Assembly (NCBI GenBank): GCA_963716585.1
Contig: CAVQTN010000004.1
Location: forward strand, 620,001-684,000
Reading direction: 5' to 3'
Length of the DNA: 64,000 nt
From: JAICUY01 sp963716585
Lineage (GTDB): Bacteria > Chloroflexota > Limnocylindria > QHBO01
This document shows positions 1 through 6,548 of this stretch, in pieces (position 1 is the stretch's first letter; each line of letters begins with the position of its first letter). A program made the translations under genes and the position numbers. Below the pieces are notes generated by a model. It did not search any database, was not told where the DNA came from, and was given only the letters and a program-made list of their open reading frames with translations.

Positions 1-449
1 GCGACCGAGGCCAGGCCGAGGTCCAGGACCAGCACGTCGAGCAGGCGGGTGCGGGCCAGCCAGGCGGTCAGCTCCACTGCCTCGAGTGCATCGCACGGGC
101 GAGCGAGCAGCAGCCATTCCAGGTTGACACCCAACCGCGCCGCGGTCGACGGATCGAAGCTGCCCTCGAGGTCGAGCCAGGCGACGAGGCCGCCGGCCGC
201 CTGGCAGGCCGACAACGTGCCGAGTGCCAGCGAGGTCGCGCCGGCGCCGAGCGGCGCATCGAGCAGGGCCAGGGACCCGCGTGGCCAGCCGCCGGTACGC
301 AGCGCATCGTCGAGCAGCGGCTGCCCGGTCGGGACGGCGGGGACGAGAACCTTCCCGGGCATCGGTCCGACCCCCTTGCGCAGGCCCTTCGATTGCAGCG
401 CCTCGAGGATGTCGGCCAGCGGACGGGCGGCCTGCCTCTGCATCTGCAT
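1..449 (-). CDS. RecA-like (ImuA-type) protein, 5' part only
   Basis: The gene reads leftward and leaves the window, so about 149 N-terminal residues are visible with no stop. The pattern follows RecA: an LDDALRTGGWPRGSL segment, a P-loop position, an AGGLVAWLDLEGSFDP segment (compare the RecA AEHALDP region), and DVLVLDL at the Walker B position. The P-loop reads APLGAGATSLA and lacks the GKT/GKS lysine, so normal ATP hydrolysis is doubtful. That, and a LexA-type box 15 bases upstream, suggest an ImuA/SulA-like member of an SOS mutagenesis cassette rather than RecA itself. The start is ATG 449; ATG 443 is the alternative. The partner genes (imuB, dnaE2) would lie outside the window, so the role is inferred. 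Confidence 0.7.
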   Translation of the reverse strand, partial: MQMQRQAARPLADILEALQSKGLRKGVGPMPGKVLVPAVPTGQPLLDDALRTGGWPRGSLALLDAPLGAGATSLALGTLSACQAAGGLVAWLDLEGSFDPSTAARLGVNLEWLLLARPCDALEAVELTAWLARTRLLDVLVLDLGLASV

Positions 450-463
450 CGGTCGATGATATA

Positions 464-475
464 GAACGTCTGTTC
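464..475. promoter_or_regulatory. LexA (SOS) box, GAAC-N4-GTTC
   Basis: GAACGTCTGTTC is an exact match to the Gram-positive LexA consensus GAAC-N4-GTTC. It lies 15 bases before the start of the leftward RecA-like gene. A TATATC hexamer sits between box and start on the minus strand, so a bound repressor would cover that promoter. The box also lies just upstream of the tRNA-Ala promoter on the other strand. Confidence 0.7.
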
Positions 476-492
476 TACTGACAAGCCTTTGC

Positions 493-498
493 TATACT
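493..498 (+). promoter_or_regulatory. -10 element of the tRNA-Ala(CGC) gene
   Basis: TATACT ends 12 bases before the tRNA 5' end, a normal distance for a stable-RNA promoter. The -35 region is weak and falls inside or next to the LexA box. Confidence 0.5.
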
Positions 499-510
499 CG
501 CGCACGGCCC

Positions 511-586
511 GGGGATGTAGCTCAGCTGGGAGAGCACCGCGTTCGCATCGCGGGGGTCAGGGGTTCGAGTCCCCTCATCTCCACCA
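511..586 (+). tRNA. tRNA-Ala(CGC)
   Basis: A full cloverleaf is visible: acceptor GGGGATG pairing with CATCTCC, D-stem GCTC/GAGC, anticodon stem CCGCG/CGCGG with loop TTCGCAT (anticodon CGC), T-arm with GTTCGAGTC, discriminator A and an encoded CCA. The 258 bases from 587 to 844 hold no gene I can support, only a short CTTCGGCCGAAG palindrome near 614 without a T run. Confidence 0.95.
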
Positions 587-844
587 AACCCTGTCTTATT
601 TCGCCCCATCGCGGCTTCGGCCGAAGTGGTTCTACCAGAGGTTTGAGGCGCGCACGGTCCGCTCGCGACCTCGTCCGCTGCCGCCAACCAGGGACGGCTT
701 AGACTCGCCCAGGCCCGCACATCACCCACCGAACCTGCTGGGCTGAGCGTGAACCCGGCGGAAGCAGGCGTGTCCTTGCGCCTCCGCGCAGCCCAAGCCC
801 ACGGTGATTGGCATCTGGCAGCGTCTTGGCCATCGGCCTCGAAG

Positions 845-1621
845 CTAGGGCAAAGTGAAGCCCCCGCCGCTTGCCTCGACGTCGCTGGCCGGCGGCTCGC
901 TGATGGTCACCGGCTGGTCGAAGCCGCTCAGGCTGATCGTCGCGCTGAACGTGCCGGCCTGCGCGTTGTCGATGCTGGTCGAGACCGTGGTCAGGTACAG
1001 CTTCTCGCGATCGAACTGCAGGTTCAGCACGAGCGCATCACCGATGACCTCCGATGCGGAGGTGCCGGCCGACACGGCGGCTCCATCCAGGAGCGCGCTG
1101 GGGATCGTCAGCTCCACCTGGTAGCAGTTGGCGTCGCCGCATTTCACATCGGCCAGCTTCCTGGCCTCGACGCCGTCTTTCTTCAGGAAGGTCCCCAGCT
1201 CGGCCAGCGCCTTGGTCGGGTCCTGGACCTCGGGGATCGATCCGCCGGTTGTGTTGTCCTGCTTCTGCCATTTCGCGCCGGTCAGCGTGGTCTTGATGTA
1301 GGTCGCCGGCCCGGTGACGATGACCTCGCCGGCCAGGCCGAACAGCTTCGGCAGGCTGAAGGTCAGGTGGGCCAGTTTCCTCGCCAGGTCGAGATCGCCG
1401 CCGAGGGTGCTGTCGCTCAGCCGAACACCGCCGAGCTGCGGCAGCGTGAGCTGCCCGTCGAGCGCCACGTCGAGATGCAAGCTCTGCAGCTTGGTCGTCG
1501 CCTCGAGGCCCTTGGTGATGATCTGGTTGGCGTCCAGCGCCGGGGTCGGCGGTGCGCTCTGGCCACAGGCTGCCAGCAGCAGCGCGCTGGCGGCGAATAT
1601 CGGAATCAGTCGACGAAACAC
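845..1621 (-). CDS. LppX/LprAFG-like lipoprotein
   Basis: A 258-residue exported lipoprotein. From GTG 1621 it begins with a short basic stretch, a hydrophobic segment and the lipobox LLLAAC, then a mature domain starting with DANQIITKGLEATTKLQSLH, typical of the LppX/LprAFG family (a half-barrel that carries acylated lipids in actinobacteria and relatives). It ends in ISEPPASDVEASGGGF followed by TLP. The reading frame stays open upstream to 1927, but GTG 1621 puts the signal peptide at the N-terminus, and a TACATC hexamer lies 6 bases before it, so the mRNA is probably leaderless. Lipid transfer to or across the envelope is the family role; the substrate here is unknown. Confidence 0.8.
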   Translation of the reverse strand: MFRRLIPIFAASALLLAACGQSAPPTPALDANQIITKGLEATTKLQSLHLDVALDGQLTLPQLGGVRLSDSTLGGDLDLARKLAHLTFSLPKLFGLAGEVIVTGPATYIKTTLTGAKWQKQDNTTGGSIPEVQDPTKALAELGTFLKKDGVEARKLADVKCGDANCYQVELTIPSALLDGAAVSAGTSASEVIGDALVLNLQFDREKLYLTTVSTSIDNAQAGTFSATISLSGFDQPVTISEPPASDVEASGGGFTLP

Positions 1622-1834
1622 GCTTCGGATGTACCCCTCTGTTGCGGGCCGGGCTCGGAACGCGAGTCCCAGCGGCGCGGCGGCAGCATACGACAGGCCG
1701 GCCAAGAGGGCCACCCGGACCAATCGGTGCCGGATGGCATCCTCCCCTGCACGCGACGCGGCGTACAGCGGACTCGTTGACGACCTGCGCCGCATCGCCG
1801 ACGACATCGGGCGCTGAGCGCTACCGTCTCGGAT

Positions 1835-2278
1835 GTGAAACGAGTCGAACGCAGCATCGCCATTCCGGCGGCCGCCGAGGAGGTGTTCAGCTTCGCGTCG
1901 TCGCTCGACGACCTCCCGCGCTGGCAATCCGGCGTCGCCAGCGCGCAGATGACGTCGACCGGACCGATGCGCATCGGCTCAACGGCGCTCGTCGTGCGCG
2001 AGCTGATGGGCCAGCGCATCGAGGCGCCGCTGGAGGTCACCGCCTATGACCCCCCGCGCCGGCTGCAGCTGCATTCCGAGGTGAGCGGCGTGAAGGCCGA
2101 CGCGATCCTGCAGGTCGAACCGGACGGTGCCGATGCCTCCCGCGTCACCTTCGCCATGGAGATCCGTGGCTCTCTGCTGACCGGGTTCATGGAGCCGATG
2201 ATCGCATCGGCCGCCGAGGGCGACATCGGCGCCAGCCTGGAGCGACTCAAGGAGCAGTTCCTCACGCGCGAGACGTGA
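1835..2278 (+). CDS. SRPBCC (START-like) family protein
   Basis: A 147-residue single-domain protein of the polyketide cyclase/START-like fold. It opens with VERSIAIPAAAEEVFSFASS, followed by the strand-loop pattern LDDLPRWQSGV and a C-terminal amphipathic helix (DIGASLERLKEQFL), the usual layout of this family, which binds a hydrophobic ligand in a central cavity. The start is GTG 1835; a TACCGT hexamer 7 bases upstream suggests a leaderless transcript. It is divergent from the lipoprotein gene, with 213 bases between the two starts. Nothing in the sequence gives the ligand. Confidence 0.8.
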   Translation: MKRVERSIAIPAAAEEVFSFASSLDDLPRWQSGVASAQMTSTGPMRIGSTALVVRELMGQRIEAPLEVTAYDPPRRLQLHSEVSGVKADAILQVEPDGADASRVTFAMEIRGSLLTGFMEPMIASAAEGDIGASLERLKEQFLTRET

Positions 2279-2299
2279 ACCGCGCTGGTGGCCGGCGGA

Positions 2300-2329
2300 T
2301 TGAGGAGAATCGACCGCCTGTGCTATTCT
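2300..2329 (+). promoter_or_regulatory. Promoter of the T-box leader
   Basis: TTGAGG (2300-2305) and TATTCT (2324-2329) are separated by 18 bases. Transcription would begin near 2336, just before the first recognisable T-box Stem I bases, which supports this as the leader promoter. Confidence 0.55.
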
Positions 2330-2497
2330 CGCCGGCGAACGCGATGACGCGGGAGCAGTAGGCGCTGCCCTCGATCCTGCAGCGAGCCGGAAGTGGTGCA
2401 AGCCGGCGATTCGAGAGCGCCGAACTCGCCCGCCGAGCAGCCGCCGAAAGACGGTCGGGCGGGCGTCCGATACCACGCCGACGAGTGGATCGATCGT

Positions 2498-2573
2498 GGG
2501 GTTGTAGCTCAGCTGGGAGAGCACCTGCATGGCATGCAGGGGGTCGGGGGTTCGAGTCCCCCCAGCTCCACCA
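2498..2573 (+). tRNA. tRNA-Ala(GGC), nested inside the T-box leader
   Basis: A complete cloverleaf: acceptor GGGGTTG/CAGCTCC, D-stem GCTC/GAGC, anticodon stem CCTGC/GCAGG with loop ATGGCAT (anticodon GGC), T-arm GGGGG-TTCGAGT-CCCCC, discriminator A and encoded CCA. It lies between the specifier stem and the T-box/terminator, on the same strand. I see no convincing promoter of its own between 2437 and 2497, so it is probably transcribed from the leader promoter and upstream of the regulated terminator. Confidence 0.95.
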
Positions 2574-2619
2574 CCTCATGGCGCGAGGCATCGGTCAAGC
2601 TCAGGTGGTACCGCGAAGA

Positions 2620-2655
2620 GCCCCTTCGTCCTGACGACGGAGGGGCGTTTTGTTT
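2620..2655 (+). terminator. T-box-controlled intrinsic terminator
   Basis: GCCCCTTCGTC (2620-2630) pairs with GACGGAGGGGC (2636-2646; one G-T pair) around a short loop, followed by GTTTTGTTT. It directly follows the T-box motif, whose 3' side would pair with the terminator's left arm in the antiterminated state. Confidence 0.85.
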
Positions 2656-2676
2656 GACCGATGAGGCGGACACGGA

Positions 2677-3240
2677 ATGACGACCATCGACGCGACGCGA
2701 CAGCAGACCAGGGACGGCCGCGCCTGGACGCTGCGCGCCGCGCGCCCGACCGATGCGCGGGCGCTGGCCCGCCTGTTCGCCGCCGTCCGTAGTGAGGGGC
2801 GCTACCTGATCACGCCGCCGACCGCTGTCAGCGAGCCGTCCGAGGCATTCTTCATCGGCGAGATGATCCGGGGCGAGGGCAGCCTGGCGCTGGTCGCCGA
2901 GGCCGACGCCGACGTGATCGGCAACGTGCTCATCGGCGTCGAGCGCAACGCCTCGAGCGACCATGTCGGCACGCTGTCCATCTGCGTGGCGCACGACTGG
3001 CGCGACGCCGGGATCGGCACGGCGCTGATGCGGGCCTCCCAGGATTGGGCGCGCGAGCGTGGACTGGGGAAGGTATCGCTCGGTGTCTTCCCCGACAACG
3101 AGCGGGCCATCGCGGTGTACGAGCACGTTGGATTCGTGCGAGAGGGACTGCGGCGGCGCCAGTATCGTGGCCCGAACCACACCTTCCGTGACGAGCTGCT
3201 GATGGCATGGTTCCCCGACGAGCAGGAGACGGACGCATGA
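2677..3240 (+). CDS. GNAT-family N-acetyltransferase
   Basis: A 187-residue acetyl-CoA-dependent acyltransferase. The GNAT core is clear: an N-terminal TLRAARPTDARALARLF strand-helix, the acetyl-CoA loop VAHDWRDAGIGTALM (R/Q-x-x-G-x-G/A type) at about residues 108-122, and a C-terminal NERAIAVYEHVGFVREG motif B. It resembles RimJ/RimL/YhhY-like enzymes, but the substrate cannot be read. It is the first gene behind the leucine T-box and overlaps leuS by 4 bases (ATGA), so its level should follow tRNA-Leu charging. Confidence 0.85.
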   Translation: MTTIDATRQQTRDGRAWTLRAARPTDARALARLFAAVRSEGRYLITPPTAVSEPSEAFFIGEMIRGEGSLALVAEADADVIGNVLIGVERNASSDHVGTLSICVAHDWRDAGIGTALMRASQDWARERGLGKVSLGVFPDNERAIAVYEHVGFVREGLRRRQYRGPNHTFRDELLMAWFPDEQETDA

Positions 3241-5714
3241 CCACCCAGGCCCGCGCGCGCGCCGAGCGCTGGGACCCGGCGACCTACGAGGCAACCTGGC
3301 GCAGGCGCTGGGAGGCCGATGAGCTGGATCGGGCGCGCGACGACGACCCGCGCGAGAAGCAGTACGTGCTGACCATGTATCCGTACCCGTCCGGTGACCT
3401 GCACATCGGTCATTGGTACGCGGCGACCGGGCCGGATATCGTCGCCCGCCTGCGCCGCATGCGCGGCGATAACGTCATGTTCCCCATGGGCTTCGACAGC
3501 TTCGGCTTGCCGGCGGAGAACGCGGCCATCGACCGTGGCGTCGACCCCGCCACCTGGACCGCGAGCAACATCGAGCGCATGCGCGCCCAGTTCCGGACGA
3601 TGGGCTGCATGTTCGACTGGAGCCGCGAGGTGGTGACCTCCGACCCGGAGTACTACGCCTGCACGCAGTGGCTGTTCGAGCAGTTCTTCAGGGCGGGCCT
3701 GGCGTATCGGGCCATGGCGCCGGTGGACTGGTGCCCAAAGGACCAGGTCGTGCTGGCGCGCGAGCAGGTGGAGGGCGCCGATCGCCATTGCTGGCGCTGC
3801 GGGACGCCGGTCATCAAGCGCGACCTGGAACAATGGTTCTTCCGCATCACCAGCTACGCCGACGAGCTGCTGGACTTCTCGGGGATCGACTGGCCAGAGC
3901 CGATCCGGCTGATGCAGACCAACTGGATCGGCCGATCCGAGGGGGCGGAGATCGACTTCCCGGTCGAAGCCGACCGGGTCGATCCGATCCGCGTCTTCAC
4001 CACCCGGCCCGACACGATCTTCGGCGCGACCTTCATGGTGCTGGCCCCCGAGCATCCGCTGGTTTCGGTGCTGACCGTCCAGGAGCGGCGTGAGGCGGTC
4101 GATGCGTACGTCGTCGCGGCACGCAGCGCGACCGAGATCGAGCGCCTCACCGTCGAGCGCGACAAGAGCGGCGTGTTCACCGGCTCGTACGCGGTCAATC
4201 CGCTGAACAACGAGCGCATCCCGATCTGGATCGCCGACTACGTGCTGCCCGGCTACGGCACCGGGGCGATCATGGCCGTGCCGGCGCACGACGAGCGCGA
4301 CTTCGCGTTCGCGCGGAAGTACGACCTGCCGATCCGTTACGTGGTGGTTCCCGCCTCCGCCGAGGTTCCGACCGACCAGGCGTTCGCCGCCCACGAGGCC
4401 GACGAGGTGCTCGCCGATTCGGGCGAGTTCAGCGGCATGCCGGCGACCGAGGCGATCGGCGCCATCACCCAGCAGCTGGCCGACATCGGCCTGGGGTCTG
4501 CCGCGGTGAGCTATCGGCTGCGCGATTGGCTGGTCAGCCGCCAACGCTACTGGGGCGCGCCGATCCCCATCGTCTATTGCCCCGACCATGGCGCGCAGCT
4601 CGTGCCCGAGGAGCAGCTGCCGGTGCTGCTGCCGTCGAACGTCGACTTCGCGCCGACCGGCGTCTCGCCGCTGCAGTCGAACGCCGAGTTCCTGGCCGCC
4701 GAATGCCCGGTGTGCGGCGGTCCGGCGCGGCGCGAGACGGACACCATGGACACCTTCGTCGATTCGTCGTGGTATTTCCTGCGCTACACCTCGCCGCATT
4801 CGGCGCTGGCCTGGGATCCGGACAAGGTCAGGCTGTGGATGCCGGTCGACCTGTACACCGGCGGCGCGGAGCACGCCGTGCTGCACCTGATGTACGCCCG
4901 CTTCTTCGTCAAGGCGCTGCGCGACATGAAGATGCTCGACTTCGACGAGCCGTTCCTGGCGTTGCGCAACCAGGGGCAGATCCTGGGCGCCGACCATCAG
5001 CGCATGAGCAAGTCGCGGGGCAACGTCGCCAACCCGGATGAGCTGGTGGCACGCTACGGCTCGGACGCCGTGCGCTGCTTCCTGATGTTCATCGGCCCAT
5101 GGGACCAGGGCGGTCCGTGGAATCCCAGCGGCATCGACGGCGTGCACCGCTTCCTGGCACGCGTCTGGTCGGTCGCCCAGCCTTCGGCAACCGGCGGTTC
5201 CCCTGCCACCGATGGCGAGGAGCTGCAGCGCGCGCTGCGGCGGGCGACGCATGTGGCCATCGCCGGCGTCGGCGCCGACATCGAGGCCTTTCATTTCAAC
5301 ACGGCACTCTCCAAGCTGATGGAGCTGACCAACGCGATCATCCGCGAGCGCGATTCCGGGATGGAGCAGTCAGCCGCCTTCGCCGAGGCCGTCGACACGC
5401 TGCTCCTCCTGCTCGCGCCGATGGCCCCACACCTCGCCGAGGAGCTGTGGGCGCGTCGCGGGAAGCGGTACTCGATCCACCAGCAGGCGTGGCCCGCATT
5501 CGACCCGGCGCTCGCCGCGGTCGAGACCATCGAGCTGCCCGTGCAGGTCGACGGCAAGCTGCGTGACAGGCTGGTCGTCACACCCGACACGCCCGCGGAA
5601 GAGATCGAGAGGATGGCCCTCGCCTCGGAGCGGGTGCAGGCGTATCTTGCCGGCCGAGCGCCGCGTCGCGTGATCCAGGTCCCCGGCAAGCTGGTCAACA
5701 TCGTCACGCCCTGA
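3237..5714 (+). CDS. leuS: Leucyl-tRNA synthetase
   Basis: An 825-residue class I synthetase that charges tRNA-Leu in the cytoplasm. The HIGH signature is at residues 56-59 (PSGDLHIGHW), the KMSKS loop around residue 589 (RMSKSRGNV), and the inserted CP1 editing domain lies between, with TTRPDTIFGA and the editing aspartate region AVPAHDERDFAFA. A zinc-binding-like CPVCGG lies around residue 490. The length is usual for bacterial LeuRS. ATG 3237 overlaps the stop of the acetyltransferase gene; the frame is open a little further upstream, but the domain start and the ATGA coupling favour this start. Control by the leucine T-box upstream fits the product. Confidence 0.97.
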   Translation: MTTQARARAERWDPATYEATWRRRWEADELDRARDDDPREKQYVLTMYPYPSGDLHIGHWYAATGPDIVARLRRMRGDNVMFPMGFDSFGLPAENAAIDRGVDPATWTASNIERMRAQFRTMGCMFDWSREVVTSDPEYYACTQWLFEQFFRAGLAYRAMAPVDWCPKDQVVLAREQVEGADRHCWRCGTPVIKRDLEQWFFRITSYADELLDFSGIDWPEPIRLMQTNWIGRSEGAEIDFPVEADRVDPIRVFTTRPDTIFGATFMVLAPEHPLVSVLTVQERREAVDAYVVAARSATEIERLTVERDKSGVFTGSYAVNPLNNERIPIWIADYVLPGYGTGAIMAVPAHDERDFAFARKYDLPIRYVVVPASAEVPTDQAFAAHEADEVLADSGEFSGMPATEAIGAITQQLADIGLGSAAVSYRLRDWLVSRQRYWGAPIPIVYCPDHGAQLVPEEQLPVLLPSNVDFAPTGVSPLQSNAEFLAAECPVCGGPARRETDTMDTFVDSSWYFLRYTSPHSALAWDPDKVRLWMPVDLYTGGAEHAVLHLMYARFFVKALRDMKMLDFDEPFLALRNQGQILGADHQRMSKSRGNVANPDELVARYGSDAVRCFLMFIGPWDQGGPWNPSGIDGVHRFLARVWSVAQPSATGGSPATDGEELQRALRRATHVAIAGVGADIEAFHFNTALSKLMELTNAIIRERDSGMEQSAAFAEAVDTLLLLLAPMAPHLAEELWARRGKRYSIHQQAWPAFDPALAAVETIELPVQVDGKLRDRLVVTPDTPAEEIERMALASERVQAYLAGRAPRRVIQVPGKLVNIVTP

Positions 5715-5762
5715 GCCCTCCCACCGGCTCCATTGCGACGCTCGCCGGATCCCCTGACGCGA

Positions 5763-5900
5763 GTGAGCCGGCGGTAAGCGACCGGTAATGGGCTCACGGG
5801 TAATCTGCGCCCCTGCTTCCGGAGCCGGGCGTCGAGTGCCCGGATGCCGGGCTCCGGACGCAGCAGCCGTCGCTCGCCTCCAAAACCGCAGCGTGGAGGC
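5763..5900 (+). promoter_or_regulatory. Structured leader upstream of comEA
   Basis: Several nested inverted repeats crowd this interval: GTGAGCC (5763-5769)/GGCTCAC (5791-5797), CTGCG (5805-5809)/CGCAG (5859-5863), a perfect CCGGAGCC (5819-5826)/GGCTCCGG (5850-5857) enclosing GGGC/GCCC, and GCCTCC (5876-5881)/GGAGGC (5895-5900). The last would pair with the comEA ribosome-binding site GGAGG. I do not recognise a known riboswitch class. A translational control element is an inference. Confidence 0.4.
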
Positions 5901-5906
5901 CTTGTC

Positions 5907-6527
5907 GTGGCGATGCGTGACCAGCTTCTTTTCGGCGCCGCGGGCGCCGCCCTGATCGCCGTGGCGCTGGGTGCCTGGCTGCTGCTGGCACCCGCACCCA
6001 GCGCCGCTCCCGGCGTCGACCTGGCTGCCGGCCTCGGGCCGCTCAGCCCCACGGCCGTGCCCCTCCGCAGCGGACCGGCGACAAGCAAGGCCGCGCCTCT
6101 GCTGGTGGACGTCGAGGGTGGCGTCGCACGGCCCGGCATCGTGCGGCTTCCGGCCGAGGCGCGGGTCGGCGACGCGATCTCCGCGGCGGGCGGGTACGCG
6201 CCGAGCGCTGACCTGCTCGTGGCGGCTGCCTCCCTGAACCTGGCGGCGCCTGTGACCGATGGCCAGCAGGTCTACGTACCAATCGTCGGCGTGACGCCGG
6301 CGCCCGGCTCGGTTGGCGCCGGACCGAGCAGCGGCGGTGGCCTGGTGAACCTCAACGACGCCAGCCCCGAGCAGCTCGATACCCTGCCGGGCATCGGCCC
6401 CGTGACCGTTCAGAAGATCGTCGCCGCACGCCAGGAGCGCCCCTTCGCGACGCTCGATGAGCTGGTCGAGCGCAAGGTGCTCAACGCTGGCCAGCTCGAC
6501 AAGCTTCGCGACTTGGTGATCGTCTGA
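5907..6527 (+). CDS. comEA: ComEA-like DNA-receptor protein
   Basis: A 206-residue membrane-anchored DNA-binding protein of the competence machinery. After an N-terminal membrane anchor (LLFGAAGAALIAVALGAWLL) comes a SLBB-type segment (LLVDVEGGVARPGIVRLP), a flexible Gly/Ser linker, then a helix-hairpin-helix domain: VNLNDASPEQLDTLPGIGPV and IVAARQERPFATLDELV. It would hold double-stranded DNA at the outer face and hand it to ComEC, encoded 21 bases downstream. GTG 5907 is chosen because GGAGG (5895-5899) lies 7 bases before it; ATG 5913 is the alternative. That ribosome-binding site is inside a possible hairpin. Confidence 0.9.
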   Translation: MAMRDQLLFGAAGAALIAVALGAWLLLAPAPSAAPGVDLAAGLGPLSPTAVPLRSGPATSKAAPLLVDVEGGVARPGIVRLPAEARVGDAISAAGGYAPSADLLVAAASLNLAAPVTDGQQVYVPIVGVTPAPGSVGAGPSSGGGLVNLNDASPEQLDTLPGIGPVTVQKIVAARQERPFATLDELVERKVLNAGQLDKLRDLVIV

Positions 6528-6548
6528 GCGCGGCGGGACGAGGCCGTC

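Larger units (their letters stand above)
2336..2655 (+). promoter_or_regulatory. T-box riboswitch leader with leucine (CUC) specifier, interrupted by a tRNA gene
   Basis: Stem I is read directly: lower helix GCGGG (2349-2353)/CCCGC (2429-2433); specifier loop with AGTA on the 5' side (2357-2360) and GAA-CTC on the 3' side (2422-2427); helix GGCGCT (2361-2366)/AGCGCC (2416-2421); and the distal AGCGAG and GGTGCAAG motifs (about 2381-2402) closed by GCCGG/CCGGC. The specifier codon CTC is leucine, matching leuS downstream. The T-box AGGTGGTACCGCG is at 2603-2615, with bulge TGGT (2606-2609) complementary to ACCA. A terminator follows at 2620-2655. Between the two halves lies a full tRNA-Ala gene (2498-2573) and a small CCTC/GAGG hairpin (2574-2588). 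Uncharged tRNA-Leu should stabilise the antiterminator and raise expression of the acetyltransferase-leuS operon. Confidence 0.85.

Noticed and set aside
587..680. A second T-box-like element after tRNA-Ala(CGC), suggested by GCCGAAGTGGTTCTACC
   Set aside because: There is no GGTGGNACCGCG motif, no terminator T run and no Stem I, so it does not qualify.
749..1780. A long plus-strand reading frame over the lipoprotein gene
   Set aside because: It is the antisense shadow of the lipoprotein gene in G+C-rich sequence; it shows no family motif and an Arg/Gln/Gly-heavy composition.
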